A stretch of DNA of 64,000 nt from Onchocerca volvulus (taxonomy: Eukaryota > Nematoda > Chromadorea > Rhabditida > Onchocercidae), in the NCBI GenBank assembly GCA_000499405.2, contig HG738138.1, forward strand, positions 682,001-746,000. Direction: 5' to 3'. A program made the position numbers and the translations under genes. This document shows positions 23,070 to 36,361 of this stretch, piece by piece. Below the pieces are notes generated by a model. That model made no database searches and was not told where the DNA came from. It worked only from the letters and a program-made list of their open reading frames with translations. Numbering within the stretch: the first letter of the stretch is position 1; each line of letters opens with the position of its first letter.

Positions 23070-24910
23070 GTAGGATGATGGTTTTATTCATATAGAATTT
23101 ATGAATTCATCATATCTCATCAAAATTTTCTCAATTTTATCCGTCTTTTATCTTTTGAACTTTTAGACGGTGTGGAGTACTTTTTAAGTTTTAAATTATT
23201 GATAAAAAGAAATGAATTTATTTATTGCACGATTGTGTAACTTATTTATCTAATTACTTGCTCGTTTACCTATCCAGATGCCAATTAATTAAATGTTCAA
23301 TGTCTTCATTTATGGTATTATTTATAATTTATTGGCCCTGATTACTTCCCCGATCTGTACTACTATTTTGGTATTATTTTGCATTTGTTAGCTGAAAATG
23401 GTCACTATTTTCAGCATATTTCCTTCATTGTTCCATGCTATTGAATTGTTAGGTATTAATAAATTAACGTTAAAAAATTGCAATTGCAATTTCAGTTGTA
23501 GTTTGAATTTAAAAATGATAGGTTTCAAATTCCTTTAAAAAGATCATTTTTCAATTTTAGTAAAATTTTTTATACAATTAGCAATTTTCCATGAATTATT
23601 CTTATAATTATTAACTGCTCTTAATTCAGGAAAATTGCTATACGATAAGAGATTGATTTCCAGATAGAGAAACATTAAAATCTGACCGAAAAAATGAAGA
23701 AAGAGGAATTGGTTATTGCAAACTATTGATACCTTAATAATATCAATTCTATCTGAACAGATATTTGTATAAATATCTCTATGTTATTTATGCATTAAAA
23801 AATCTTCCAAATTTTTGAAATTTTGTAATTTTTTTTCTTGCTTCGTTGTAATAATTCTATGATTTGCAAAAATTGGTCGTCTATTATTTTGTTTGTATAT
23901 TTGATATTTTGCATATCTTTTGTCCATAAAAAGTATACAGATATTGCTTCATGTTTCATTACTTACGTACACCGAAGTTTTTTTTCTCTCTCATCCGTTC
24001 TCGTCTGACTTTTTGGCTTATATGTTAAAAGTCCAAACTCTTGCAAAGCTTGAACGTAATATGAATTGAGATTTGTTTGTTACCACAATCTCATTATCTT
24101 CAATGAATTTCGAAATTCTAAAATTTTGGAAGTATTCTGTCATGAATGTACTTTCGCCCACGTTTACTGCACTGATTTTATCAGTAAATAATTCCATCGA
24201 TCTATATTCAGCTTTTAACGTGTGTTATTCTTTTTTTTTTCTTTGCCTAACTGCTTCAAACACTATAAATTATCGATGATTAGAAATCCTGGATTTAAAA
24301 CGTTTGAAAAACGCGGATGTATATATGCATTAATTTTTTTGCGATCGATTCAAAGTATCAATCTTTTACACGCATGTACTTGCCCATGCAAGATTGGATC
24401 AATCGATTAAATTAAATCTGCTTTAACCCTTTGCGGTAGCATTTGACATACGCATGCTACTGATAATCAAATTTCTTTTCATTATAAAATCATGCAAAAA
24501 TCTTGAAAAAACTATAATATTTTGTGAATAAAGACAGGGTTTTAAAATTTTTATATTTCAATTTAAATTTTATGAGGGTCTTTGTGAAGTAAAATTTGAA
24601 GAGTTTCAGTAGAAATCTAATTAGATTCTGCAGCAAAAACTTGACAATGTTTTTTTTTCTGAAAAGCACAAGTCTGGAAGAACTGTTAAAAAAGCATAAG
24701 ACGCATTTCTAACTTTTCTCTTTTAACAAATTATCGTACATTTTTAAAGTAATTCTCAAATAACTTCAAGTCTTAATTACAAATTTTAGCCTCTGAATTC
24801 TACAGCTAATATTTCGATTCATTCATTTCTAGTATTTGATAAAAATTTTCTTCAGTAACTTTTTCTTAATGCTGATAGCAATCATGACGAACTGAAAGAA
24901 TAATTATTCA

Positions 24911-24931
24911 TGGATGGATGGATGGATGGAC
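24911..24931. repeat. (GGAT)n microsatellite
   Basis: Five copies of the tetranucleotide. Confidence 0.9.
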
Positions 24932-25080
24932 AAACCTACCAAAGATGAGACGAAAATATTCAAAGTTCGAATGCCTATTCATTACTTCTTTTATCCAGAA
25001 GTTTGAAATTTCAAAAGATGTTAATGAATAGCCAATTATGATATTAATGTTGTTACCGATATTATCTCATAGTTTTGATA

Positions 25081-25141
25081 ATGTTAACATATGTTTCAGA
25101 TTTATGATAAGATGTCAACATATGCTTCAGATCATAACTAA
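25081..25141. repeat. Imperfect tandem duplication, unit about 31 bp
   Basis: Two adjacent copies share the cores AACATATG-TTCAGAT and a following ATAA-AAG, differing at a few positions. Confidence 0.6.
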
Positions 25142-26746
25142 GAATCTGAATGGAACTGGAAGGATGCATTTTGATGATGAAACATCAAATGGTTCTAATT
25201 AATATGTAGATAATTACACTACAAAAAATACTATAATCAATTACATGCTCAAAATTAACATCACAATGATCCATTATAAAGCAGTCGATTTTGCCAATTA
25301 GACATTTGTTAATTTGTTCGTTAAACAGTAGAAACAATCATAAAATCGGTGTATTAGACCGTTAATCGATGTATCAAATGTTTTGATTTTAAGTTTTTCA
25401 TAAACAATAGAGTTCAAATTTTTTCTGAAAGACGACAAAAAAATATATTATGCTTGAAAGTAGTCATTTTATCCAGTAATTTTACTTTAATAGCAAATTT
25501 CTCATAGAGCAAAAGTTTATCCAAATAAGCATTCCTGATTGTCCAACCAAATATTTTTGATTATGCAAGTAAACATCCCGTTTGTTTGAATATGCTACCG
25601 TAAAGTACTAAAGTTTATGTACTGATCGACGCCTTAATAGGATACTTTTTTGAATTCTCAAGACTCTCAACCAATTTTTCGAGATCGACTCCCTCATGAC
25701 AACATCCCAAATATCAGCAAATATGACAAAAAAATGATAAATCCACAATATATGTTCGAAATGACTTGTTGATACCTGCTGATATTGATATTGGCGAAAG
25801 GATAATGATAACAACCTGGTCAATAGTAATGATAACATATTTGCATGGTTTTGGAGAAATTGTATCAACTGTATTTATTTCTTGCTTTTTAAATCAACAT
25901 TAGAATATGTTTTTTGATGAACTAATTGTGCTGCCTGCGCAATCATTTTCTGCTGCGCTAAGTGCTTCTAGTTTTTAAATTTTTTAAAACTTTTATTGGT
26001 AGAACCACTGCATTTGCAATCTTGTCGCGCCAAGTTTGGCAGCGCTTGTTGAAGTTTGACCATAAAAGACCCAGAAATTAGCTTTCTAGGTTTAGCAACA
26101 AACCTCATCCACAGATATGTGACACGCACGCATATATATATGCAATCTCAAAAGTTTGAAATTATGCTTATTTCCAGGATTTGACGATTTTTTTATCAAT
26201 TTCAAGCAAACTTTAATTCACCTGTGAAACAACTGTTTTAATTGTATGTATGAACTAAACGCTACGAATCTCAGAAACATTCGTTGATAATGATTGGAAT
26301 TCGGTGAGAATCCATCAATCGAACAGATTTCTTCCTGAGATTAGACTAGCATTTCTGAACACATTTTATCATGTATAAATTTTTACAAATTCTGTTTTCC
26401 TATATTTGTATTAAATCATTCTTCCTGTCTAAAAATATTTTAACTTTATCTACTAAGAAATTAATGCACCGGAATAATGCTTGATGCTACAGAATAAAAT
26501 CAACAAACACGTGAACTTTTGACCAAATGACGATTGCGTGACATTCAAGTGAATGAATATCTGACCTCATTATCTTAATTCTAATGTTAGGAATTTTCTC
26601 ATAATTTTCAATGGGGAGCAAAAATATAAAATAATTCACAGTCAGTCATATGTTGTCTTAGTTTATTTCACTTTTTTTTTAATAGCAAGGCTGAATTGGA
26701 AAAAAGCCAAGATGGGAATTGAAGAATAGAAATTTCAAGAAAAGCA

Positions 26747-27383
26747 ATGAAGTTACAGGTGTATTCATTTAGCAGATTTTTTGATTACCGGTAATTTATG
26801 CATATCTAACAATATGCTTATAATGAATAGATTTTCTGAATTCGATTTGAATTTTTATTCCTTTTATCCTATCCTTTTGACTTAATTGGCATAATTCTGT
26901 TATTCCAAAGCATCCTCTGCAATTTTATTTCGAAGATATCACTGGATGATGAAAAATGTTATCTGTTATAATTTATAATGAGTTGGAAACTTCACATTTT
27001 ATTTTAAGTGGAAAAAAAAAATTAATCAATAATATTTTGCTTATTTCAGCAGAATCCATCTAATGAATTTGTGGAAACGTTAACACTGAATTTCTTTCCT
27101 ACATCTGTATCATATTCAGCAATCATATCATCTCCCTACAATTATACTTTTATGGACGGGAATTCAAGAATGAAATTCAAATACTTCAGGTTTTATGTTC
27201 ATTTGACGAATTTAAATTTAATTTTTATGAATAAATTACTAAAATGAATTTAATTTACTTGAGTATTGCAATTTAATTTACTACCTGTAATCCCGAAATT
27301 AATTTTGTTTTTTCTTTTTTTCGATTATATCTTACAATTTCAGATTAGTCCTTTTATCTGAAACAGGCATCATTATCAGATAA
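26747..27383 (+). CDS. Candidate three-exon microgene or liprin-beta 3' exon
   Basis: Exons 26747-26758, 27050-27189 and 27344-27383 join in phase (0, then 2) into 63 residues ending RLVLLSETGIIIR. Acceptors TTATTTCAG and TTACAATTTCAG are good, and an acceptor at 26685 could receive a leader. Against it: a five-codon upstream ORF at 26712 precedes the ATG and the protein is unrecognised. The 27050 exon begins in phase 0, so it could instead be an alternative last exon of liprin-beta from the GTTCAC donor at 22054. Confidence 0.18.
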
Positions 27384-28610
27384 GTGCGATTTTGAAGTGG
27401 ATTTGAATAAACTAAAAGGTCATTGAGTTCAATCATTTTCGTCCGTTTCGCTAATACTCTCAATTTAACGCAAATAGATAGCTCAAATATTGAATGTTGG
27501 TTAATTTTCAATTGATTTTTAATTTCATAACTAGATTTACTAAATCAAAAATAATAATTTGATAATTAATCCTGGAGAGTAGGAAGTAGGGACAATTATT
27601 ACAAGAAGCATATGTAGACGGGATTAATGTAAATGAATACTGAATTTCTAAACTCTTAATTAGATTTTTTTTTAATCCTAAAATAGCAAAGAAATACCTA
27701 TCATGCTTTTGCGTAAAATGCTACAAAATTCACGCAAACTTTTCAGAAGCATACTTATATAGACGATCATTTTTTGAGTACTTTTATAAATAGCCGAATT
27801 TCTAACATCCATAAATCTGACAAATTTTCCATGTTTACCTATCAATAGATTATCCGGTCAGAAGTTTCAACACGTTTCTCGATGATAACGACAGATACAA
27901 CCGTATATCTCCTAGAAACTGTTCTCGATGTCAAACATTCAAGCATTCCGCTTTCATTTATTCTTTGCTTAAGCTTTTGATTAGTTGCTCAGTTTAATAC
28001 TGCATACAAATTACACATAAAATATTATGGAATATTTAAGAAATTAGTATCAAAGCATATATCTTATTTCAGTTAAATAATAAAATTTAAAACATTCGAT
28101 GATAAAATTAACACACAAATGCTAATCAGTGGGTTCGATGATCGAATTATCAGACTATCAGAGACTTTTTTCAGTTTATCTATCTGTTATCTCTTTAAAA
28201 GTAGGTGTTAAAACACTACTTTTCCGTAAATAAAATATTTTTTTTTTTTTTTGTTATCAATTTGATGAAATCGTAGAATATGAACGAATGAATTCAACTT
28301 TCAATCTATATGTTGGAAAATAATGAACAGCTATTGAATGATTGCGAGTATACGGTGATTATTAGTGTGACGGTGCATTTTTTTTTTAATGCAGTGGAGA
28401 AAATTTCCTTTGATCGTTAAATATTATAACGGCTTATTTTCAATACGATAGCGAATTGTCAAAAATTTTAATGCATCTTCATGCACTGACTTTGACTTTT
28501 TTCTTCGAATTTAAAATCTTCCAATCAAAAAAAAAACAATAATTTATGGTAAATTGCATCCATTCAAGAAATTAGTAATCTTTGGATATTGTCTAAGATG
28601 TGAAGCTATT

Positions 28611-28611
<1 letters not shown>

Positions 28612-28674
<63 letters not shown>
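28612..28674. repeat. Long T tracts split by AAA
   Basis: About 26 T, then AAA, then over 30 T. It is a low-complexity tract in the gap between the main genes. Confidence 0.9.
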
Positions 28675-28679
<5 letters not shown>

Positions 28680-30499
28680 CATATCATTCAGCAGAGGGTA
28701 GATATTCGAAAAATTGGATATTTTTTGTATATCAAGCCGAGAACTTCTATATTTGTTCCAGCATGTAAGAGTTTCCGCAAAATCATCATGCAAAGTTCCG
28801 TAATTTCTGAAATATCGGAAGTTTGAATTTATCCAAATTCTGTTTGAAAGTATTTGATGATATCATTTTAGGATCAATTCCCAAATAAACTTGAATCTGG
28901 CTCAAATTAATTGACTGGAATTGGGTTTTTAAGTTTCCCTTTTTTTGAAAAATCATCTCACTTCCAAAGAATATGATAGATAAATCGAATTTAATTATTT
29001 ATGGAGAATAGCAATCGATAAGTTGGTTGCCAATGAATGTACACATGAAATGATATTTCACGTAGTTTTAAATAATTACATGAACTTCTGTTATTAAAAG
29101 TCATTTAGTGAATATCAATCAAGGAAATTTATCATCATTATTTTTGCTTGAATGTTTCATTCAGTTTAATATTCATCTATTACAAACTTTTATAAATTTT
29201 GTTGAAAATTTAAAGCTATGAAAAGATAGAGAAGTTATTGGCTGTATATAACATATTAGGCTAATTTAATATTTATTTTTTAACTTTCACTCGAAATTCA
29301 TTTCACTTTTTAAGCATTAAATTGAAACAAAATATTATTTGTTGGAGTTGTTATAAGGCAGATGTTCGGGATCGTTTTTCAGCTAAATGTCAGTGGTTGT
29401 CATTTGCCATAATATATATGATAATAATATTCATTTATTAATGTAAGAGAAAAGATGGTCGTAGTTTACTGTAATAGTTTACTAAAACGATCCAAAGTTA
29501 ACAAAATATTTCGGAATTTTTGATTTTCTTGAGATAATAACTTTCAATAAGTATTGAATTCTTCCATTAAGATTTCTCGGGATGATAATATAGAGAAAGA
29601 AAATGGAGAAAGGGTAGGAAAAAAATAAGGAAAAAAACTTTTCATGAAGAAAAAGGGAATGATATAAATTGACATTCAAAAAAGAGAAAAAAAAATTTCC
29701 ATTAGCATTTATGAGCTATTTTTGCTTAAACTTAGTATGTTTACTGCTTCTTTTGCTAGTAAATAATTTGCCATTTTATTTGAAATTAAAGCGAACTTGC
29801 GGGATTAATTTGCTTTTTGCTTCAAAGAGAAGTGAAGTGAATTCATTGCAAATTCATGACAATCTCACGATGTCATTTAGCAATAAAAGTTTCATTTATT
29901 ATTAAATTTATTGCTAACAAATTTTAATTATAAAAGCGAAAGCGACAAACATTAATGAATTCAATTCACTACAAGGAATACTGAAGCATTGGAATATTGT
30001 AGTCAGACATTAAATTCACTAATCAATGAATTTAGTTTTTAAAATTAAATAAAATCAAAACTTCCATTTACATTTTTATGTTTTGCTTGATGTTTTTTAT
30101 CCATTGCTGAGGATATTGAAAAACGGAACGAAATTTTTGAATTGAATAAATTATAATTAACATTCTCCATGAAAGCATCGTCGAGATTGATGCCAATAGA
30201 ACGAGGGGAAATATGAAAGAAAATGATAAGTAAATTTTGGAATGGCATTTATTTATTTTTAGCAGGAAGAAAAATTTGCATTCTTTGAATATTGGTCATC
30301 AACAATTTGTCAAATATGGCGAAATAGAAAAGAATAAATGCTTTGTGAAAAAGATAATGCAAAGTGGCGGAGGAAATTTTTTTTTCATTCTTTTTTTTTT
30401 CTTCTTTGCAGTAAATTTCAAATAGCAATAGTTTAAAATCGCATAAAGAAGGAAGGAAGAAACGGTTCGTCCGGAATCTTTCTTGAGTGACAAGCCTTG

Positions 30500-30731
30500 A
30501 TGAGTAAAGACGAAGTAACGGTGACAGTTGTACCATCATCATCATCATCATCATCCACCGTGACTGATGCTCCTCCAATTGATAATGCAGGAAGCAGATG
30601 CTGCTAGTTCGGAAGTTAAAACAATTTCAAAAGATGAAGAAAAAAAAAGGAATTTTCCAACCTTCCAATTTTTTCGTTGCTTTTTAGAAAAAAAGAAAAT
30701 TAAAAATCAGAAGAAAAAAAAAATCAAATAA
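30500..30731 (+). pseudogene. Acceptor plus ATG followed by two coding-like frames offset by one base
   Basis: A strong acceptor (TTTTCTTCTTTGCAG, ending 30411) precedes ATG 30500. The frame reads MSKDEVTVTVV, a Ser run from a TCA repeat, and TVTDAPPIDNA, then stops soon. A second frame takes over at the same place with ADAASSEVKTISKDEEKKR and later FFRCF before a basic end at 30731. Removing one G near 30590 would merge them. It may be a 5' exon with an indel, a sequence error, or chance. The Cys/Phe motif before a basic stretch is faintly like N-termini of small CTD phosphatases, but no catalytic exon is seen. Confidence 0.25.
30534..30556. repeat. (TCA)n trinucleotide repeat
   Basis: Codes for a Ser run in the frame starting at 30500 and a Met run on the opposite strand. 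Confidence 0.9.
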
Positions 30732-32132
30732 AGAACAGAAAAAAGAAAAGAAATTTTCATGTTTGAAAATTTTTATGAAAATAATAGTTCTTCATTTTTA
30801 AAAAACATTCATTTCTATGACCTGTATTGCAAAAAATGAATATATGACAGATGGATCTAAAAAAAGCTACCATGGGCTTTATTAGAATTTTCACTGCTAG
30901 CAGCAAATATATGAAAATGTGATTTTCTCGTAATTCAGTACTTTGAATAATTTTTAAATTTCTATGCTATTATCAAATGAAGCCTATAAAATAATCATTT
31001 GAAACGTAACATTGAAAGGAATTTGTTATTTTCTCGTTGCTTTGAATGTTTTTAAATTACGACAACTTGTTCATTTCATAATTGCCTCTTCATGAATTCA
31101 TCTTGTAATATTAAGAATTCGTTAATTGTTGCATTTGTTCCGTATGAAACTATTTACTTGACAATAATACTTCATTAAAAATTTAAAAACATCGAAAAAA
31201 ATCTTCAAATAATTTGTCTGTTGTTGCTATGAAGTATCTGTTACTAGAAAAAGTTATTTTATTCGTTATTTAGAAAAGTTATTGTTATTGTTCAATACGA
31301 GCTATCATATGTTTGTTCATTATTATTAATCATCTAATTATCTATTTAATAGATTGAGTTTGATCAAAATTCGAATATGAATTATCCTGACAGATTCAAA
31401 TTGATTTATTACAAAAGAGCAAGTATGCAAATGATGTCACAAGTTTTTCTTTTCTTCTTTTTCCCCTCTATAAATCAAAGAAAAAGATTGCGGAAATAGT
31501 TTACTTTATAAATTAAATTGAAAAATTTCTTCACTATAGCTAAAATATTGTCATCTTTTCAAATGCAAGAAAAATATATGTTGAATGAAAAAAAAAAAAA
31601 AAAAAGAAAAGAAAAAAAAAAGTACTCAGTTTTCATTTTTCAAAATTTCACTCTTTTTTCTTGCAATATCGATTTGTTCCTGTCAATTCCATAACAATAT
31701 GAATATTTCATTCGTTTTCTCTTCATATTAACTTATACATATTTCCCTCTCGAAATTATCACCATCGTTATCATCAACTGTTGACTAATAAATGATGATA
31801 ATCCCCAGCTGGGATCGAAATATATCTTTGTTTACATTTTAATTTTAATTTATAATCTTTTAGCATAGAATTTTAATTCATACATCTAAAGATTTATCTA
31901 AGATGATAAATATAAATGTCAAATATTTCGATGGTTTCATTTTAGATTTATGACATCAGTATAGATGATAGGATAATGATAATGGATTGCGGATTGATAG
32001 ATATGATTGGATGATGATGGAAATGCATTGCGGTAGAGTTTACATAGCTGAAAGCTATTCAAATGATCCATTATGACGAGTAGTTTATAAGAGATAGTTT
32101 ATGCGCAACTGCTCAACTGTGAATGACCACTT

Positions 32133-32157
32133 GACCCGACCCGACCCGACCCGATCC
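32133..32157. repeat. (GACCC)n pentanucleotide repeat
   Basis: Four exact copies and one variant, GC-rich in an AT-rich background. Confidence 0.9.
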
Positions 32158-32366
32158 CAAGTGTTCACTCTTTACTTTCTTTCTTCTTCGATTATTAATT
32201 CCATCGATGATTGACATTCAAATACTTACCCATTACTACTACTAATGCTAATACTAGTACTATTAACTATCCATTACCTGGATGATCCTCGTCGTTATGT
32301 ATGTCATAAGCTAATGACCTCGATAGGTCACTTCATTTTGTCCTCTTTGTTTTCCTCTTATTCCTC

Positions 32367-32370
<4 letters not shown>

Positions 32371-32405
<35 letters not shown>
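32371..32405. repeat. (CT)n microsatellite
   Basis: Uninterrupted CT dinucleotides over about 35 bases. Confidence 0.95.
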
Positions 32406-32407
<2 letters not shown>

Positions 32408-32739
32408 GGAAAGATCACTTCAGTTTTCGTAAGAAAAAGCTTTAGTTGAGAAGGACAAATAACAAACAAATATACAGTGTAGCCCTAGTAGAGAGGGAGG
32501 TGACACATATATCGAGGACGCGTTGAAAGTCTCGACAAAGTCCTCTTTCCACCGTCCCGTATAGGAGGAAGGAAATACGCCTGTCCGTCAGCATTTTTTA
32601 ATCTCTCCCACTTCCTCCTCCTATCTCATCTTAACTCCCTCCTTTCTTTCCTCCTTCATCATCATCATTATCATTATGACTATCATTATCATCATCATTA
32701 GTACTACTACTACGCGAACACCACTAAAATACCACTAAC

Positions 32740-32943
32740 CCAATGAGCAGGCAGGCAATAAATCATTTTTATACAAACGACCTCTTTCACGCTATTTTTA
32801 TCAGCTAAAAAATAGGCGAAATTATTCTTCCAACGTGTCACCATCACTCTTCGTAGCATGGCTTTTTCGTTATTAGCAATTTCATCTTGTTTAAATTCAA
32901 TTGCAATTACTTTTACTTCTTTCTTTCCGCTCCTTAAAACCAT
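32740..32943 (-). CDS. Candidate first exon of an unidentified minus-strand gene
   Basis: An ATG at 32943 opens 68 codons with varied, coding-like composition: MVLRSGKKEVKVIAIEFKQ, then charged residues, TRWKNNFAYFLADK, and a hydrophobic CLPAHW. It ends in phase 0 on GTTAGT, a donor used in the neighbouring genes. No pyrimidine-rich acceptor precedes it. The downstream exon was not found. It lies in the otherwise gene-poor gap between the two main genes. Confidence 0.22.
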
Positions 32944-34164
32944 AGATTTTGAACTTTCATCCGATCATTCATTTAGTATTTATGCTTTGGTTTTTTTAAT
33001 AATTGTGATAATGTTGTGATGCGAATTTTCTATCTTTCATGCTAATGAATCATGCAGCAACACCTTGTGTAACCTTTGCTTATCATTTACTGGTTTTCAT
33101 TTCATCATTATCATATCTTGCCATCCGTCATGTTATCCTAACTTTATCAACAACTAATTTAATGCATGCAGTTGCATAAGATCCTCTTCCACCTCCTTTA
33201 TCATTGTTGCAACAGAAAATGATAAATTACAAACAGCCCCTTATCTCTTTATCCAAGCAATTTGAAATGGATGAATATTTGTCAGATAATAGTTAGATAT
33301 TTATCCTACTCTTTTAACTGTTACTAGTAACCAATGCATTTAAATTTTTGCAAAAATGGTTTTTTTTACATACATTAATTATTTCAAAAGAATCAAATTA
33401 ATTAATGGTATATCAAAAATATAATAGTTATTATTATTTCTGATAAGAAAAATATACATTTTTGTATATCATTCCTTTTTATCATTTTAACCTCAAAATT
33501 AATGTATTATAATTGAAAATAATTGTTGAGGAAGTATCTACCAGCAATATTTTACTTTCGTTTGATTCATTTCTTGCGAAAGAAATGATACTGATATCAT
33601 TGTTTACCTAATGAATGAGCATGTATATTGCAATGTCATGGAATGATTAAGTGCGATGGTTATCATCACATTGTAAATTAATTATCAGCAAAAGGACAAA
33701 TTGATAAAAGACATAGAACCGTTGTTGACAGAAATTTTCCTACATTAAAAGTAGACAAATGTTTAAAATAATGATGCGATAATAATAACAATGAAGAAAT
33801 GGCAACAAATATTTGGCAATAATAATCATCGTAATTTTTATATGAAATGCAAATTAATAATCCAAATGAGAAGTGATAATAGTGATAATTATGAAGCAGC
33901 AAATGGAATCATATTTTGATCTGATATACTTGATTTTGAGATTAAATTTGAAATCATTCTTTCACTTCAACTTACACTTTTGAAATATTGGAATAAGAGG
34001 GCTGACTAATTGATAGCTTTACAAGTTTTGTTTTAAAATCCCAAGCAGCATAAATCATTTGCACTATTTACACCAACAATCGTTAATTAAGAAATGATGT
34101 CACTGACAATATATATGTATGTAATGATAAGTACTTCATGGTGATTAATGATTTGATGAATGTT

Positions 34165-34166
<2 letters not shown>

Positions 34167-34213
<47 letters not shown>
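34167..34213. repeat. (TC)n microsatellite
   Basis: Uninterrupted TC dinucleotides over about 47 bases. Confidence 0.95.
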
Positions 34214-34217
<4 letters not shown>

Positions 34218-36119
34218 GTGTATTTGTTTCTCTGTGTAAACAAAAGTTGATATATGGTTGAAAAATGACTTATATTTATGCTGTGTGATCAAGAAGACCT
34301 GAAAATTTTCGCTGTAATGATCTATCAGCGAGATAGATAAACATATGATTTACTGATTAGCGAGATCGATAAGATATTGATTTATCGGAGAGATGATGAT
34401 AAGCATGGGATAATTTTAAGATATTTTGTTGAATATTAGATACACAAATATATAACTAATATCTAGAAAACTTCCTGAGCAATTTCCAATGGATGATGAT
34501 AACACTTTATGGATTGATGGACAGCTGCCCATAAGGCCAATCTTTCCTCTCTTACGAAACAAACAAATCAACAAATGGCCAGACAAACAAAAATAAACAC
34601 ATTCAGAGAAACAGAAATAATGTGAAATGAGAAGGCGTTTTCCTAATTTTTTATAGTTTGAAAAGTTTTTTTTCTTAAAGAAAAACTTTTTTTTCCTCGG
34701 AAAAGAGAATATCGAAATTTATTGTTCTTCCTAGAAGATTAATTATTTTCGTGTTACATTCACAAATTATTGCCCTCCGGAATGTCTTATGGGACATTTT
34801 GGTCGTGTTGATTTTTACCTTTCTTTCACCTTTTCCATTCCATGTCTTTCTCCTCCTTCTTTTCCACCTTATTCATTTTCCTCTTGCTAATATCTTTCCT
34901 CCTTTCTCAGACACATTTCTATGTACATATTTTTTCTACCCTAATTAGTAATTTGATTAATAACAAACTTTGATCCCTTATAAACTGTCTGTAAGATAAT
35001 TAGCACAAGATAATTATTAGCAACGTATCGAATATATTTTTACTCAAATTACGACTAAAAGCTGTTGCAAATAAGAATGATAATGGGGGAATGGAATGGA
35101 AAATGCGAACTCAATTTCATTTTTATGGATTTTTAAGAAATGCCATTATTTTGGCAATATATGCCTGCCAATCAAGCAACACCAAAATTTGCATTTCATT
35201 GAAATTTGAGACAGACGGCAAATCTCATTATGAAATCAAACCAAAATGTGTCATTCTCAATAGCTTTCAACTAGCTAAATGTTAGCATTTTGTATCAATA
35301 TATACATATATATTATATATATATTCCTCTTCTTACTCATAGTTTCCGGAAATTTAAATAATTGAAATTGTTCTTTGATTTTATTTTACTACTCCTTTAT
35401 TCATATTTAATCAATAAGGAGAAAATTATTGTTATTTCTATTATTTCACAAAACTTTCCTTTTTTCTTCCCCAATAGAATTATATTGTAAGGAAATTTTG
35501 AAATTTGAAATTATTTCATCAGTTTAAATAAATTTGATTCAGGCCGAAATATAAAAGCTAAAATTTTACATTTTGATCAGATTTTAACAAAATTTTTGAT
35601 TTCAATTTTTCATCCTTTCTTCTCTCTTTTTTTTTTTTTTTCAACATTTAAAAGAAACAAATTTTGTAGGGAATTATCATTAATAACAGTATTTTTTTTT
35701 TTCTACCTTCTTCATTAAAAATACGAGAAAATTAAGAACGAAAATGTCACCGCGGGACTAATTTGGAAGGAAATGTTTCCGAAAGAATATAACATGCTCT
35801 GTTAACATAGATTATTGATTGGACAGAAATTTTCAAGGATCAAAGATTATTTGAAAGATTGCTTGATAATTTCCTGAAATTTGTAGAATTTCAAATCAAT
35901 CAATCAATCGACTAATCCATCTTTAGACTACCGTATAACTCGAAAAATTTTAATCATTTCGCAACAAAGTAACAAATCATTATCATTAAAAATAGCAAAT
36001 AAATCACCGTTGACGAAAAAAAAGAAAGGAAAAATGAAAGAAATTGCTAACTAATGAAAGATCATTCCCGATCATTGATGAAATATTTCGGTACAAGTCT
36101 TCGGTAAACATCAATTTAC

Positions 36120-36330
36120 GGTGGATAGCGGGGGAAAGAGAGAAAGGAGTTAATTGTCATAAAACCTAAAAGTTGTTTTGTGTCCTCGAAGAGATGACGG
36201 GGGAGTGACTGGATGGGCGAGGTAAGACGGGGGCGGGGTAGTGAAAGGCTAATAAATTCGGGCGGAGAATTGAAATGTGCACACAGGAGTGAAATAGATT
36301 TATTGCCCAGGCAATAAATTATATTTTTGC
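36120..36330 (+). promoter_or_regulatory. GC-richer, G-run island just upstream of the FGFRL start
   Basis: The segment contains G runs of 5, 3, 5 and 4 at 36199-36239 on the + strand and ends in a palindrome next to the trans-splice acceptor. Its composition differs sharply from the flanks. A promoter role, or a G-quadruplex, is inferred from composition and position only. Confidence 0.35.
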
Positions 36331-36332
36331 AG
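36320..36332 (+). promoter_or_regulatory. Probable spliced-leader acceptor for the FGFRL gene
   Basis: TATATTTTTGCAG ends 29 bases before the ATG at 36362. A perfect 10-bp palindrome with a 2-base centre (36298-36319) lies immediately upstream. Use as a trans-splice site is inferred from position and pyrimidine content. Confidence 0.4.
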
Positions 36333-36361
36333 GAGGATAGTGGATAGATTTGTTGTGGCGA

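Larger units (their letters stand above)
32100..32720. promoter_or_regulatory. GC-richer island between the main genes, possible promoter
   Basis: It holds the GACCC and CT repeats and a CpG-containing stretch around 32510-32600. It lies just downstream, in minus-strand terms, of the candidate exon at 32943 and upstream of FGFRL. A short minus-strand frame at about 32597-32451 is open but is probably a by-product of higher GC. Confidence 0.25.
22087..36319. other. Long gap between liprin-beta and FGFRL
   Basis: About 14 kb. It holds the 35-bp hairpin (22993), microsatellites, the candidates at 26747, 30500 and 32943 and the island at 32.1-32.7 kb. The stretches 23.1-26.6, 27.4-30.4, 30.8-32.1 and 33.0-36.1 kb are AT-rich and show no gene I can support. 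Confidence 0.5.

Noticed and set aside
28125..28150. GGGTTCGATGATC resembling a tRNA T-arm
   Set aside because: The pairing half of the arm and a matching acceptor stem and D-arm are missing.
28593..28793. Lys-rich minus-strand frame
   Set aside because: It is a translation of the long T tracts.
29711..29905. 64-residue frame starting with a signal-like hydrophobic stretch
   Set aside because: It has an AG just before the ATG, but the hydrophobic part is a Leu run in AT-rich sequence and the rest is low in information. Too weak to call.
34083..34292. Minus-strand frame with an Arg-Glu repeat
   Set aside because: It is a translation of the TC microsatellite.
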